Source of the DNA: Promicromonospora iranensis
GTDB taxonomy: Bacteria; Actinomycetota; Actinomycetes; Actinomycetales; Cellulomonadaceae
Direction of reading: 5' to 3'
DNA: 64,000 nucleotides
Assembly: GCF_028994805.1 (NCBI RefSeq)
Contig: NZ_JAJQQP010000018.1
Location: 37,822 to 101,821, forward strand
The notes under the pieces are model-generated. The model did not search any database and was not told the origin of the DNA. It was given only the letters and a program-made list of their open reading frames with translations. Positions 50,071 to 59,202 of this stretch are shown here, piece by piece. Position 1 is the first letter of the stretch, and each line of letters begins with the position of its first letter. Made by a program: the position numbers and the translations under genes.

Positions 50071-51846
50071 ATGAGCACCTCGGACGCTGGACAGCGCACC
50101 GGGATCCGGTACACGACGGGGAAGGCACGCGTCATCGTGCGTGGCGACGCCGTCGTCGTGCTCCCCGGTGAGGGGACCGCGGCGGACGGGGCCGATCCGG
50201 CGGCGGGGCTCTGGGCAGACCTCGCGGTGCCCGGCGCCGGGGTCGCGGAGGTCCTGGGTACCCTGACGACGTCCGCGGTGGGTGGCCTCAAGGGTGTCCC
50301 GCCGTTCGCGGTGGTGGTGCTGACGGGAGCGGGTACCGGCGAGCCCGCGAGCGCGCACGTCGTGGCGCGCGGTGACGGGCTGACGGTCACCATCGAGACC
50401 GGCGACGACTCCCAGACCGTGTCCGGCGCCGGCGTGATCTCGTGGACCGAGCGGGTCGTCGAGGGTGTGACCGCCGTCGAGGTGGCGACAGGGGTGTCCG
50501 GCTTCGGCAGCTTCGCGGACGGCCTCCCCCTCGAGTCCGGTGTGGTCCTGGCGGGCGTGGTGCGCCACCAGGTGGTCGAGCCCGCGTCCTCCCCGGTCGA
50601 GCACGTGCCTTCGCTGGACGCGCCGACGTCCTCGCTGGTCGACGCGGTGCCCTCTCCGGTCGAACCGGCGCCGTCGCTGGTCGAGCCGGTCGAGGCCGCC
50701 GAGCCCTCCGTCCCGACCGGCGGTTCCTCGGTCTCCGCCCCGCCCGTGGAGGTCGAGGGCTCGACCGCCGGGACCACCGTCGAGGCCGGGTCCGAGACCA
50801 TCGCGCCGATGGGCACCGTGACGATGGTCCCGGCGTCCGAGGAGACCATCACGCCGGCCGAGGACAACGGCGGTGAGACGCCGACGCCGGCATCCGCGGC
50901 GGAGCCTGCCGAGGACGAGGGCCCGGACGAGGACGACTACATGCACCTGTGGGGGGCCACCGTCGCCCACGGTGTCGAGGCCGCCGCGGTGCGGCCGGAG
51001 AGTGCGGAGGAGGGCGAGGACGAGGCCCCGGCGCCGAGCGTCGCGCCGCCGCCTCCGCCGTCGCCGGCCCCGCCCGCACCGGCACCCGCTCCCGCGGCGT
51101 CCGACCCGGTCGATACCGGCGCGGACGGCATGATCTCCGGTGTCCCGATCTCCGGGGTGCCCGGCTGGTCCGGTGCCACGCCCGCCGCCGCGCACCGTGC
51201 GGCCGCCGTGGCCGCGGACGCCGCGGCGGAGGCGGACGCGGCCGACGACGACCACGACGGCCACACCGTGATGTCGTCGGCGATCGCCGACCTGAAGGCC
51301 GCCGCGTCGTCGCCGTCGGCACCGAAGTTCTCCGTGCCCGCCAACCCGAACGCGCCGAAGATCCTCGCGGTGACGTGCGAGAACGGCCACCCCAACCCCA
51401 CCGCCCGCGAGAACTGCCGGGAGTGCGGCAGCGCGCTGTCGGCGGAGGCCGAGCTCGCTCCGCGCCCGCCGCTGGGCCGCATGGTCGTGACCTCCGGGGC
51501 CGCCACGGGCGGTGCGACGGGGGTCCGCGGTGGCCAGGTGGTCGAGCTGGACCGTCCGGTGATCGTGGGCCGTCGGCCCCGCACCAACAACACGTCGGCC
51601 GACCAGATGCCGCGCCTCGTCACGGTGTCCAGCCCGCAGCAGGACATCTCGCGGTCCCACACCGAGATCTCGCTCGAGGACTGGCACGTGCTCGTGACAG
51701 ATCTGGCCACCACGAACGGGACCACGCTGCTGCGGCCGGGCCAGCCTCCGCGCCGCCTGCACCCGAACGAGAAGGAGCTCGTGTCCGACGGCGACGTCGT
51801 CGACCTGGGTGACGGTGTGACCCTGACGTTCGAGGGCATCTGGTGA
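50071..51846 (+). CDS. Zinc ribbon-FHA protein with long acidic/Pro-rich linker
   Basis: 591 residues. The N-terminal ~170 residues form an unidentified beta-rich domain (IRYTTGKARVIVRGDAVVVL start); then ~250 residues of Pro/Glu/Val/Ser low complexity; a zinc ribbon at about 435-455 (CENGHPNPTARENCRECG); and a C-terminal FHA domain (VIVGRRPRTNN, ISRSHTEISLED, TTNGTTLLRP). I chose ATG 50071 behind CAGGAGG over an in-frame GTG 45 bp upstream. No membrane helix. A soluble phospho-threonine reader placed between phosphatase and kinase genes. Confidence 0.87.
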   Translation: MSTSDAGQRTGIRYTTGKARVIVRGDAVVVLPGEGTAADGADPAAGLWADLAVPGAGVAEVLGTLTTSAVGGLKGVPPFAVVVLTGAGTGEPASAHVVARGDGLTVTIETGDDSQTVSGAGVISWTERVVEGVTAVEVATGVSGFGSFADGLPLESGVVLAGVVRHQVVEPASSPVEHVPSLDAPTSSLVDAVPSPVEPAPSLVEPVEAAEPSVPTGGSSVSAPPVEVEGSTAGTTVEAGSETIAPMGTVTMVPASEETITPAEDNGGETPTPASAAEPAEDEGPDEDDYMHLWGATVAHGVEAAAVRPESAEEGEDEAPAPSVAPPPPPSPAPPAPAPAPAASDPVDTGADGMISGVPISGVPGWSGATPAAAHRAAAVAADAAAEADAADDDHDGHTVMSSAIADLKAAASSPSAPKFSVPANPNAPKILAVTCENGHPNPTARENCRECGSALSAEAELAPRPPLGRMVVTSGAATGGATGVRGGQVVELDRPVIVGRRPRTNNTSADQMPRLVTVSSPQQDISRSHTEISLEDWHVLVTDLATTNGTTLLRPGQPPRRLHPNEKELVSDGDVVDLGDGVTLTFEGIW

Positions 51847-51847
51847 G

Positions 51848-51867
51848 GTTCCCGACAAGCTCGACCG
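51848..51867. repeat. REP-like short repeat in the FHA-kinase gap
   Basis: GGTTCCCGACAAGCTCGACC lies directly after the FHA gene stop (51846) and shares CGACAAGCTCGACC with 21478-21491 in nuoJ. Partly self-complementary. Confidence 0.35.
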
Positions 51868-51883
51868 CCGACGAAGGAGCAGT

Positions 51884-53500
51884 GTGAGCAGCAAGAGGAA
51901 GCCGTCCCCGCCACCCGAGATCGAGGGCTTCGAGTACCGGAAGCTCATCGGTTCGGGTGGTTTCTCGGACGTGTTCCTGTACGAGCAGCAACGACCACGT
52001 CGACAGATCGCGGTCAAGGTGCTGCTCAAGGAGTGGTCGAGCGAGACGCAGCGCGCGGCGTTCGACGCCGAGGCGGACCTGATGGCGACGCTGGGCAACC
52101 ACCCGTCGATCGTCACCATGTACGAGGCGGGCGTCGCGAACGACGGCCGCCCGTACCTGGCCATGGAGTACTGCTCGCGCCCGAACCTCGGCGCCCGCTA
52201 CCGCTCCGAGCGGTTCTCGGTGGCCGAGGCCCTGCGCATCACCATCCAGATCGCGGGCGCGGTGGAGACCGCGCACCGGCTGGGCATCCTGCACCGTGAC
52301 CTGAAGCCCTCGAACATCCTGGTGACGCAGTTCGGGCACCCGGCGCTGACCGACTTCGGCATCTCGTCGACGGTGGACGAGGCCGCGGCGGCCGAGGGCA
52401 TGTCGATCCCCTGGTCGCCGCCGGAGTCGTTCGGTGACCCGCCGATGTCCGGGATCGCCACCGACGTCTGGGCGCTGGCCGCCACCTGCTACACGCTGCT
52501 GGCCGGGCGCACCCCGTTCGAGACGCCGGGCGGGTCCAACACCTCGGCGGACCTCGTGCGGCGCATCGAGCAGGACGAGCTGCCGGCGGTGAGCCGCAGC
52601 GACGTCACGCCGTCGCTGGAGCGGGTGCTGCGCATCGCGATGTCGAAGCACCCCTCCTCGCGGTACCCGACGGTGCTGGCCTTCGCGCGCGAGCTGCAGA
52701 AGGTCCAGGTCGAGCTCTCCCGGGACGTCACCCCCATCGACCTGCTGGACGAGTCCGGCGCCATGCAGGAGGACGAGGCCGAGGCCGACGGCACCCGGCT
52801 GCGCCAGGTCGTCACCATCGACCCCGCGGGCGCCGGTGCGGCCGGCCCGAGCGCGTTCGGGCCGGGCCGGAGCAACTTCGGTCCCGGCGGCGCGGGCAGC
52901 GCCCAGCAGACCGCGGTCGGCAGCGCCTACGCACCCGCCCTGCCCGCACCGGCCCCGTCGCCGTCGGAGGACACGGTCTACCGCGGCTCCACCGACCCGT
53001 CGACGCAGGCGACGGCCGGCACCGTCGGGCCGCTCGCACCGGCCGAGCGGGCCCCGGCACCCGAGGCGGAGGAGCAGCCGCGGCGCGGCATCTGGGCGCT
53101 CGTGGTGGGGGTGGTCGTCGTCGCGGTGGTCGGGGTGTCCGTGTGGGCGCTGAACGGGACCGGTGGCCAGGACCCCGAGGGCGAGGAGACGGCCGCGACG
53201 GCCACCTTCGTGCCGCCCCCTCCCGCCGGCGGGTACGTGCCGCCGGTGGTCGAGCTCACGGGCAAGGTGCAGGGCAAGGAGGCGGTGTTTTCATGGACGG
53301 CGCCCCGGTCGCTGGAGGAGGGTGACACCTACGCGTACAGCGTGCTGGAGCTGACGGGCGATCCCGTGCCCCAGCCGGTGCCGGGCAACGGCACCTCCGT
53401 GAAGGTGCCGCTCAAGGGCCAGCAGGAGCTCTGCGTCGAGGTCGTCGTGGTGCGTTCCAGCAAGGCGTCGAGCGGGGAGAACGCCTGCGTGACGCCGTAG
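51884..53500 (+). CDS. Membrane Ser/Thr protein kinase with extracytoplasmic beta domain
   Basis: 538 residues. Kinase domain about 15-275: GSGGFSDV (23-30), Lys45 in IAVKVL, HRDLKPSN with Asp139, DFG with Asp157, and SPPES in place of APE. A ~110-residue Ala/Pro/Gly linker follows, then a transmembrane helix around 400-421 and a C-terminal ~110-residue domain with Fn3-like spacing (EAVFSWTAPRSLEEGDTYAYS). GTG start at 51884 after GAAGGAG. It probably phosphorylates partners read by the surrounding FHA proteins, including the secretion ATPase. Confidence 0.92.
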   Translation: MSSKRKPSPPPEIEGFEYRKLIGSGGFSDVFLYEQQRPRRQIAVKVLLKEWSSETQRAAFDAEADLMATLGNHPSIVTMYEAGVANDGRPYLAMEYCSRPNLGARYRSERFSVAEALRITIQIAGAVETAHRLGILHRDLKPSNILVTQFGHPALTDFGISSTVDEAAAAEGMSIPWSPPESFGDPPMSGIATDVWALAATCYTLLAGRTPFETPGGSNTSADLVRRIEQDELPAVSRSDVTPSLERVLRIAMSKHPSSRYPTVLAFARELQKVQVELSRDVTPIDLLDESGAMQEDEAEADGTRLRQVVTIDPAGAGAAGPSAFGPGRSNFGPGGAGSAQQTAVGSAYAPALPAPAPSPSEDTVYRGSTDPSTQATAGTVGPLAPAERAPAPEAEEQPRRGIWALVVGVVVVAVVGVSVWALNGTGGQDPEGEETAATATFVPPPPAGGYVPPVVELTGKVQGKEAVFSWTAPRSLEEGDTYAYSVLELTGDPVPQPVPGNGTSVKVPLKGQQELCVEVVVVRSSKASSGENACVTP

Positions 53501-53567
53501 GGCCGACGTGTCGGCAGAGAGCTCCGGGCGGGACCTGTCCGGAGGGGGACATCAAGGAGGTGAGTGG

Positions 53568-54284
53568 ATGAACGGCCTTGCGATCGAGTTCGCCGGTGAG
53601 TGGTTTCGACCGTCCGAGGAGGGGGCGCCGTTCGACATCGGCCGCGAGGGCGACCTCGCGATCGACGACAACCCCTACCTGCACCGCCGGTTCCTGCGCA
53701 TCACGCACGAGGACGGCATCTGGTGGCTGTCCAACGTCGGCTCCCTCATCTCCGCGACCGTGTGCGACGCCGGGGGCGGCGTGCAGTCCTGGCTCCCGCC
53801 GGGCAACCGCCTGCCCATGGTGTTCCCCACGACGTCGATCGTGTTCACCGCCGGACCCACGACGTACGAGATCACCGCCCAGCTCGACAACGCGCCGTAC
53901 CACGAGATCCGGTCCGAGGACGATGACGACTCCGGCGCGACCACCATCGGCGCGATCAGCTTCACGAAGAGCCAGAAGCAGCTCATCGTGGCGCTCGCCG
54001 AGCCGATGCTGCGGCGCGAGGGCACCGGCCTGAGCGAGATCCCGTCGTCGGCGTCGGCCGCCCGGCGGCTCGGCTGGGCGAGCACGCGGTTCAACCGCAA
54101 GCTCGACAACGTCTGCGAGAAGCTCGACCGGATCGGCGTGAAGGGGCTGCGCGGCGGTCCTGGCGCGCTCGCGACCAACCGGCGCGCGCGGCTGGTCGAG
54201 TACGCGGTGGCCTCCCGCCTGGTGACGCCGTCGGACCTGCCGCTCCTCGACGAGTCGGACGACGAGAAGGGAGCCACGGCATGA
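53568..54284 (+). CDS. FHA-like protein with C-terminal helical (HTH-like) domain
   Basis: 238 residues, soluble. N-terminal FHA-like region (PFDIGREGDLAIDDNPYLHRRFLRI; ~20-100) without the most canonical SxxH-N-x-T core, so phospho-threonine binding is uncertain. The C-terminal half (~130-215) is helical with an SAARRLGWASTRFNRKLDNV segment that resembles a winged-helix or HTH unit. Start ATG 53568 is 9 nt after AAGGAGGT. The stop overlaps the next small gene. Could adapt the kinase signal to the secretion ATPase or to gene expression. Confidence 0.75.
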   Translation: MNGLAIEFAGEWFRPSEEGAPFDIGREGDLAIDDNPYLHRRFLRITHEDGIWWLSNVGSLISATVCDAGGGVQSWLPPGNRLPMVFPTTSIVFTAGPTTYEITAQLDNAPYHEIRSEDDDDSGATTIGAISFTKSQKQLIVALAEPMLRREGTGLSEIPSSASAARRLGWASTRFNRKLDNVCEKLDRIGVKGLRGGPGALATNRRARLVEYAVASRLVTPSDLPLLDESDDEKGATA

Positions 54285-54535
54285 GCAGGATCGTGCGCAG
54301 CACACCCGAGCTCGTGGTGGCCGGCGCCATCGGCGGCGGGCTGATCGTCTGGGTGATCGTGGTCTTCGGGTCGGTGCTGCTCACGGGCGCCGGCACCGGT
54401 GATTTCCTGGACCCCTACCGCGCCCTCGGGCGCGTTCTCACCATGGGGTCGACGTGGCTGATCTCGGCGGGTGGTGCCGTGGTCGGCGGGGTGGTGGGCG
54501 CCGTCGTCGGCGGCTCCCGGGACAAGAAGAAGTGA
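54281..54535 (+). CDS. Small two-helix membrane protein
   Basis: 84 residues with two hydrophobic helices (LVVAGAIGGGLIVWVIVVFG and a Gly/Val-rich second helix near the C-terminus) and a basic end (SRDKKK). It is coupled by ATGA to the FHA-like gene and ends 12 bp before the secretion ATPase gene, so it is likely a small membrane component of the system. No known family recognised. Confidence 0.75.
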   Translation: MSRIVRSTPELVVAGAIGGGLIVWVIVVFGSVLLTGAGTGDFLDPYRALGRVLTMGSTWLISAGGAVVGGVVGAVVGGSRDKKK

Positions 54536-54547
54536 CGGGGAGGATTC

Positions 54548-57500
54548 ATGCGCGTCAAGGTGACGCTCGTACGCTCGGACGGTAGCCACGACGATGTCGT
54601 GGTGACCGCCGACGCCGGTGCTCGGATCGGCGAGATCGCCGACACGATCGCCCGGGTGGACCCGTCGGCGCCCGGCGCCCCGGGTCGGTCCCGCACGCTC
54701 GAGGCGCAGCTGCCGGGCCAGGACCGGCCGGTCCGCCTCCCCGCCGACGCCGCGCTCGGTGAGGCGTGGATCGGCTCGGGCGCGTTCGTCGCCTCGGTGG
54801 AGCAGGCCATGCCCGGCTTCGACTACCCGGGGTCCGACGCCGTCCGCGCGGCGGTCCGTATCGAGGGCGGCGGCACCGTGGAGCTCACGGAGGGCTCGTG
54901 GGTCCTCGGTCGCTCGCAGGAGTGCGACGTCGTGGTCGACGACCCTATGGTGTCGAAGAACCACCTGCGCCTGGACGTGTCCGACGACGTCGAGGTGGTC
55001 GACCTCGGGTCCGCCAACGGCATCCTGGTCGACGGCGCCCACGTGCAGCGCCTCCGCATCGAGGGCTCGCAGCGTGTGGTGCTGGGTGACACGGCGGTCA
55101 CCATCGAGAGCCGCCGGCCGAGCACCATCACGGGTGTGACGCCCAAGGCCGGCCCCGTCGCGTTCACGCGGTCGCCGCGGGTCGAGGCGCGCTACAAGGG
55201 GGAGGAGTTCGAGTCCCCGGAGCCGCCCAAGGAGGCCGACCCGACCGAGTTCCCATTCCTGGCGCTGCTCGCGCCGATCCTCATGGGCTTCGGCATGTTC
55301 TTCATCATGCAGCGCCCCACGGCACTGCTGTTCGTGCTGATGGCGCCCGTCATGATGATCGGCAACCACATGACGCAGAAGCGGCAGAAGCGCAAGCGCC
55401 TGGAGCGCGACGTCGAGCGGTTCGAGGAGCGGCTGTCCACCCTGCGCGAGGTCCTCAAGGAGGAGAAGGAGACGGAGCGTTCCGTCCGCCTCCGCGAGGC
55501 ACCGGCCACCCAGCACGTCTACGTCGAGGCGATGCGGCACGGCCCGCTGCTGTGGACGCGCCGCCCGGAGCACTGGAGCTTCCTCAACGTCCGGTTCGGT
55601 CTGGGCACCATGCCGTCGCGCAACAGCGTGAAGACGGGCGGCAAGGGCGCTCTCATGAAGGAGTACCAGGACATCCTGGACAACCTCGTGGAGCAGTACG
55701 AGGACGTGGACGGCGTCCCCGTGGTGGAGAACCTCTACGACGCGGGCGCGCTCGGCTTCGCGGGCCCGCCGCCCCGGGTCATCGGCTCGCTGAACGCGAC
55801 CCTGCTGCAGCTCACCGGCCTGCACTCGCCGTCGGAGCTGGTCGTCACCAGCATCGTGAGCCCCGTGTGGACCCAGCACCTGCAGTGGCTCACCTGGATC
55901 CCGCACACGTCCTCGGCCCACAGCCCGATCGACGGGCACCACCTCGCGGACTCCGCCTCGGGTGCGCAGCGCCTGCTGGCGCAGCTCGAGGAGCTGATCT
56001 CGAACCGCCTGAAGGCGGTGCGCGGAGCGGGCCGACGTGGCGCCGTCGGCGAGGACGCCGCGGCACTGGAGCGGGGCGGCGACGTCGGCGACCGCGGGCC
56101 GGACGCGGGCACCAAGTCGCCCGTCCCCGCGGTGGTCGTCGTCATCTCCGACGACATCGACGTGGACCGCGCGCGGCTCATCCAGCTCGCCGAGATGGGC
56201 GCGGACGCGGGCGTGTACCCGCTGTGGATCTCCGCCGAGACGGCCGGCCTGCCGGCCGCGTGCCGCACGTTCGTCGAGGTGGGCCCGGACGGCCCCCGCG
56301 TCGGCATGGTGCGCCTGGGCCGCTGGGTCGACGACGTCGTCCTCGAGGAGGTCGACGGCAAGGCGGCTCTGGAGTACGGACGCCGGCTGGCGCCGGTGTT
56401 CGACGCGGGCGCCATCGTCGAGGACGCGTCCGACCTGCCGCGCTCGATCACGATGCCGGCCCTGCTGGGCCACGACCTGTTCGAGAACCCCGACGCCGTC
56501 ATGGAGCGCTGGCGCCAGAACCTGTCGGTCTACGACCGCACGGGTCAGGGCGCGCGGCGCAAGCGGCCCGGATCCCTGCGTGCGATCGTCGGCTCGGCCG
56601 GTGTGGACGCCCAGCACCTCGACCTGCGCAGCCAGGGCCCGCACGCCCTGGTGGGCGGTACCACGGGTGCCGGTAAGTCGGAGTTCCTGCAGGCGTGGGT
56701 GCTCGCGATGGCCGCCGAGTACAGCCCGGACCGTGTGACGTTCCTGTTCGTGGACTACAAGGGTGGTTCGGCGTTCGCCGACTGCGTGAACCTGCCGCAC
56801 TGTGTCGGCCTGGTCACCGACCTGTCGCCGCACCTGGTGCTGCGGGCCATCACGAGCCTCCGGGCCGAGCTGCACCACCGGGAGCACCTGTTCAACCGCA
56901 AGAAGGCGAAGGACCTGCTCGAGCTGGAGAAGCGCGGCGACCCGGAGACCCCGCCGGCCCTGGTCATCGTGATCGACGAGTTCGCCGCCCTCGTGGGTGA
57001 CGTCCCCGAGTTCGTGGACGGCGTCGTCGACGTCGCCCAGCGCGGCCGTTCGCTCGGCATCCACCTGATCATGGCCACGCAGCGCCCGGCCGGCGTCATC
57101 AAGGACAACCTGCGCGCGAACACGAACATGCGTGTCGCCCTCCGGATGGCCGACGAGTCGGACTCCTCCGACGTCGTCGACGTGAAGGACGCCGCGTTCA
57201 TCGACCCGTCGATCCCCGGTCGCGGGCTCGTCAAGACCGGCCCCGGCCGCGTGCAGGCCTTCCAGTCCGGCTACGCCGGGGCCTGGAGCACCCGGGCGCC
57301 CGAGCGCGCGAAGGTCGAGGTGGCACGCCTGCACTTCGGCCGTGAGGAGAAGTGGGAGGAGCCCGTCGTCGACTCGGACGTCTCCCTCGACGAGAAGGAC
57401 CTCGGGCCCAACGACCAGCAGCGGCTGGTCTCCCGGATCCAGGAGGCCTTCGAGCGGGGACGCCTGCCGGTCCCGCGCCGCCCATGGCTGGACTCGCTCG

Positions 57501-59023
57501 CAGACGTCTACGACCTGACGCGGCTGTACCAGCGCACGGACACCGAGCTGCTCATCGGTGTGGCCGACATCCCGGAGCACCAGGCGCAGGCGCCCCAGTA
57601 CTTCCACCCGGACCAGGACGGCCACCTCGGCATCTACGGCACGGGCGGGTCCGGCAAGTCGACCACCCTGCGCACGCTCGCGGCGGTCGCGGGCATCACG
57701 CCGCGCGGCGGCCCCGTGCACGTGTACGGTCTCGACTTCGCCGCCGGGGCGCTGCGCATGCTGGAGGCGCTGCCGCACGTGGGCACCATCGCCAAGGGCG
57801 ACGACAACGAGCGCATCGTCGGACTGATGCGGATGCTGCGCGACGAGCTGCAGCGCCGCGGTGAGGCGTTCGCCGCGGTGAACGCCGCGAGCGTCACGGA
57901 GTACCGGCAGGTGACCGGCCGGCAGGACGTGCCACGCATCCTCCTGCTCGTGGACGGGTTCGCGAACTTCCGGGACGAGTACGAGGTGGGCGCAGGCCGC
58001 GCCGAGTGGTTCGAGGTGTTCCGCGACATCCTGAACGACGGCCGAGGTCTGGGCATGCACGTCATGTTCACCGCCGACCGGTCGGGCGCCGTGCCGACGT
58101 ACGTGCGGTCGATGGTGCAGCGCAACATCCTGCTGCGGATGTCCGACGACGGGTTCCTCGCGTTCAACGCGCCGCGGGACATCGTCACGGCGACGTCGCC
58201 CAGCGGGCGCGCCGTCCTGGAGGGCCTCGAGGTCCAGGTGGCAGTGGTCGGCGGCACGACGTCGGTCCAGGAGCAGGCGGTCGCCACCGACCGGCTGGCC
58301 GAGTCGATGCGCCGGGCCGGCGTGCGGCCGGCTCCCTCGGTCAGGGTGCTGCCCACGGAGTACTCCGCGCAGGAGCTGCCGCCGTCGGTCAACGGGCACC
58401 CGGTCCTCGGCATCGAGAACATCGGGATGGCCCCGCTGCCGTTCGACCCGACGGGCACGCTGGTGGTGGCCGGTCCGCCCGGTGCGGGCCGATCGAACGC
58501 CCTGGTGCACATTGCGCGGGCGGTCCAGCGGGCCAACCCGAACGCACGGCTCTACCTGTTCGCGCAGTCGCGCTCCGCGATCGCGGGCGAGATGACGTGG
58601 GCCGACGTCGCGATGGGCGTGGACAAGGTCGCCGAGATGGCCAAGGAGCTGCTCATCGCGGTTCAGGACGAGGACACCGAGCCGGGGATCGTCGTCCTGA
58701 TCGAGGGCATCAACGAGTACCTGCAGACGCCCGCGGACAAGCCAATCCAGGACCTCACCAAGGCGATCCGCAAGAGCGACCACCTGCTCGTCGCCGAGGC
58801 CGAGACCGGCTCGTGGGGCGCCACGTGGCCGCTGCTCTCGGAGGTCAAGAACGGCCGCCGCGGCCTGCTGCTGCAGCCGGAGAACCTCGACGGCGACACC
58901 ATCCTCAAGACGTCGCTCCCGCGCGCCGCGAAGGGCGAGTTCCCCGTGGGGCGCGGCGCCTGGATCGCGCGCGGCAAGAGCGTCCGCGTGCAGGTGCCGC
59001 TGGTGCTGGGCACGGAGGGCTGA
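54548..59023 (+). CDS. EssC/EccC-like type VII secretion ATPase with fused ubiquitin-like and FHA domains
   Basis: 1491 residues. Residues 1-85 look ubiquitin/YukD-like (beta-rich, inference); ~95-185 is an FHA domain (WVLGRSQECDVVVDDPMVS, LGSANGILVDG); two transmembrane helices at ~235-280; then three FtsK/SpoIIIE-type ATPase modules. Module 1 is intact (GGTTGAGKSEF with Lys710, FVDYKGGSAF, LVIVIDEFAAL). Module 2 has Walker A GTGGSGKST (Lys1037) but a VDGFANF Walker B without the usual Glu. Module 3 has GPPGAGRS (Arg1315 in place of Lys). This is the motor of a type VII-like secretion system; EccB/D/E and mycosin are not in the window. Followed by a strong hairpin. Confidence 0.92.
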   Translation: MRVKVTLVRSDGSHDDVVVTADAGARIGEIADTIARVDPSAPGAPGRSRTLEAQLPGQDRPVRLPADAALGEAWIGSGAFVASVEQAMPGFDYPGSDAVRAAVRIEGGGTVELTEGSWVLGRSQECDVVVDDPMVSKNHLRLDVSDDVEVVDLGSANGILVDGAHVQRLRIEGSQRVVLGDTAVTIESRRPSTITGVTPKAGPVAFTRSPRVEARYKGEEFESPEPPKEADPTEFPFLALLAPILMGFGMFFIMQRPTALLFVLMAPVMMIGNHMTQKRQKRKRLERDVERFEERLSTLREVLKEEKETERSVRLREAPATQHVYVEAMRHGPLLWTRRPEHWSFLNVRFGLGTMPSRNSVKTGGKGALMKEYQDILDNLVEQYEDVDGVPVVENLYDAGALGFAGPPPRVIGSLNATLLQLTGLHSPSELVVTSIVSPVWTQHLQWLTWIPHTSSAHSPIDGHHLADSASGAQRLLAQLEELISNRLKAVRGAGRRGAVGEDAAALERGGDVGDRGPDAGTKSPVPAVVVVISDDIDVDRARLIQLAEMGADAGVYPLWISAETAGLPAACRTFVEVGPDGPRVGMVRLGRWVDDVVLEEVDGKAALEYGRRLAPVFDAGAIVEDASDLPRSITMPALLGHDLFENPDAVMERWRQNLSVYDRTGQGARRKRPGSLRAIVGSAGVDAQHLDLRSQGPHALVGGTTGAGKSEFLQAWVLAMAAEYSPDRVTFLFVDYKGGSAFADCVNLPHCVGLVTDLSPHLVLRAITSLRAELHHREHLFNRKKAKDLLELEKRGDPETPPALVIVIDEFAALVGDVPEFVDGVVDVAQRGRSLGIHLIMATQRPAGVIKDNLRANTNMRVALRMADESDSSDVVDVKDAAFIDPSIPGRGLVKTGPGRVQAFQSGYAGAWSTRAPERAKVEVARLHFGREEKWEEPVVDSDVSLDEKDLGPNDQQRLVSRIQEAFERGRLPVPRRPWLDSLADVYDLTRLYQRTDTELLIGVADIPEHQAQAPQYFHPDQDGHLGIYGTGGSGKSTTLRTLAAVAGITPRGGPVHVYGLDFAAGALRMLEALPHVGTIAKGDDNERIVGLMRMLRDELQRRGEAFAAVNAASVTEYRQVTGRQDVPRILLLVDGFANFRDEYEVGAGRAEWFEVFRDILNDGRGLGMHVMFTADRSGAVPTYVRSMVQRNILLRMSDDGFLAFNAPRDIVTATSPSGRAVLEGLEVQVAVVGGTTSVQEQAVATDRLAESMRRAGVRPAPSVRVLPTEYSAQELPPSVNGHPVLGIENIGMAPLPFDPTGTLVVAGPPGAGRSNALVHIARAVQRANPNARLYLFAQSRSAIAGEMTWADVAMGVDKVAEMAKELLIAVQDEDTEPGIVVLIEGINEYLQTPADKPIQDLTKAIRKSDHLLVAEAETGSWGATWPLLSEVKNGRRGLLLQPENLDGDTILKTSLPRAAKGEFPVGRGAWIARGKSVRVQVPLVLGTEG

Positions 59024-59034
59024 CGCGGTCCGGG

Positions 59035-59070
59035 AGGGCGGGCGGGCGCGGAACTGCGCCCGCCCGCCCT
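59035..59070 (+). terminator. Hairpin terminator after the secretion ATPase gene
   Basis: A perfect 15-bp stem, AGGGCGGGCGGGCGC (59035-59049) with its complement at 59056-59070, and a 6-nt loop, 12 bp after the stop, followed by TCTG. Very stable; it separates the kinase-ATPase transcription unit from the WXG100 unit that starts with its own motif. Confidence 0.75.
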
Positions 59071-59088
59071 TCTGTGCCGCCCGTGCGG

Positions 59089-59106
59089 ATGGGGAGTCCT
59101 GCCCAT
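59089..59106. promoter_or_regulatory. Dyad motif copy 2 (upstream of WXG100-like gene)
   Basis: ATGGGGAG-TC-CTGCCCAT, 15 of 18 bases identical or more with the two other copies and nearly a perfect dyad. It lies 97 bp before the GTG of the WXG100-like gene. An inverted copy of its right half (GGGCAGGACT, complement of AGTCCTGCCC) follows at 59137-59146 around a CATATCT that could be a -10 element. Confidence 0.65.
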
Positions 59107-59202
59107 GGCGCGCCGTGCGGCGGGCGCATATCTTTCGGGCAGGACTTCAACTGAGCCGCTCCTGCGGGCGGCAACCGACTGGTGGGCAGGGGGCGGAATG
59201 CA

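Noticed and set aside
50571..50710. Recurring GTCGAGCC words in the FHA protein linker as a repeat array
   Set aside because: They are irregularly spaced and explained by Pro/Val/Glu low-complexity coding; not a CRISPR or tandem repeat.
53675..58783. A 1702-codon minus-strand frame opposite the secretion ATPase
   Set aside because: Same composition effect; the plus-strand product has unmistakable ATPase and FHA motifs and the antisense one has none.
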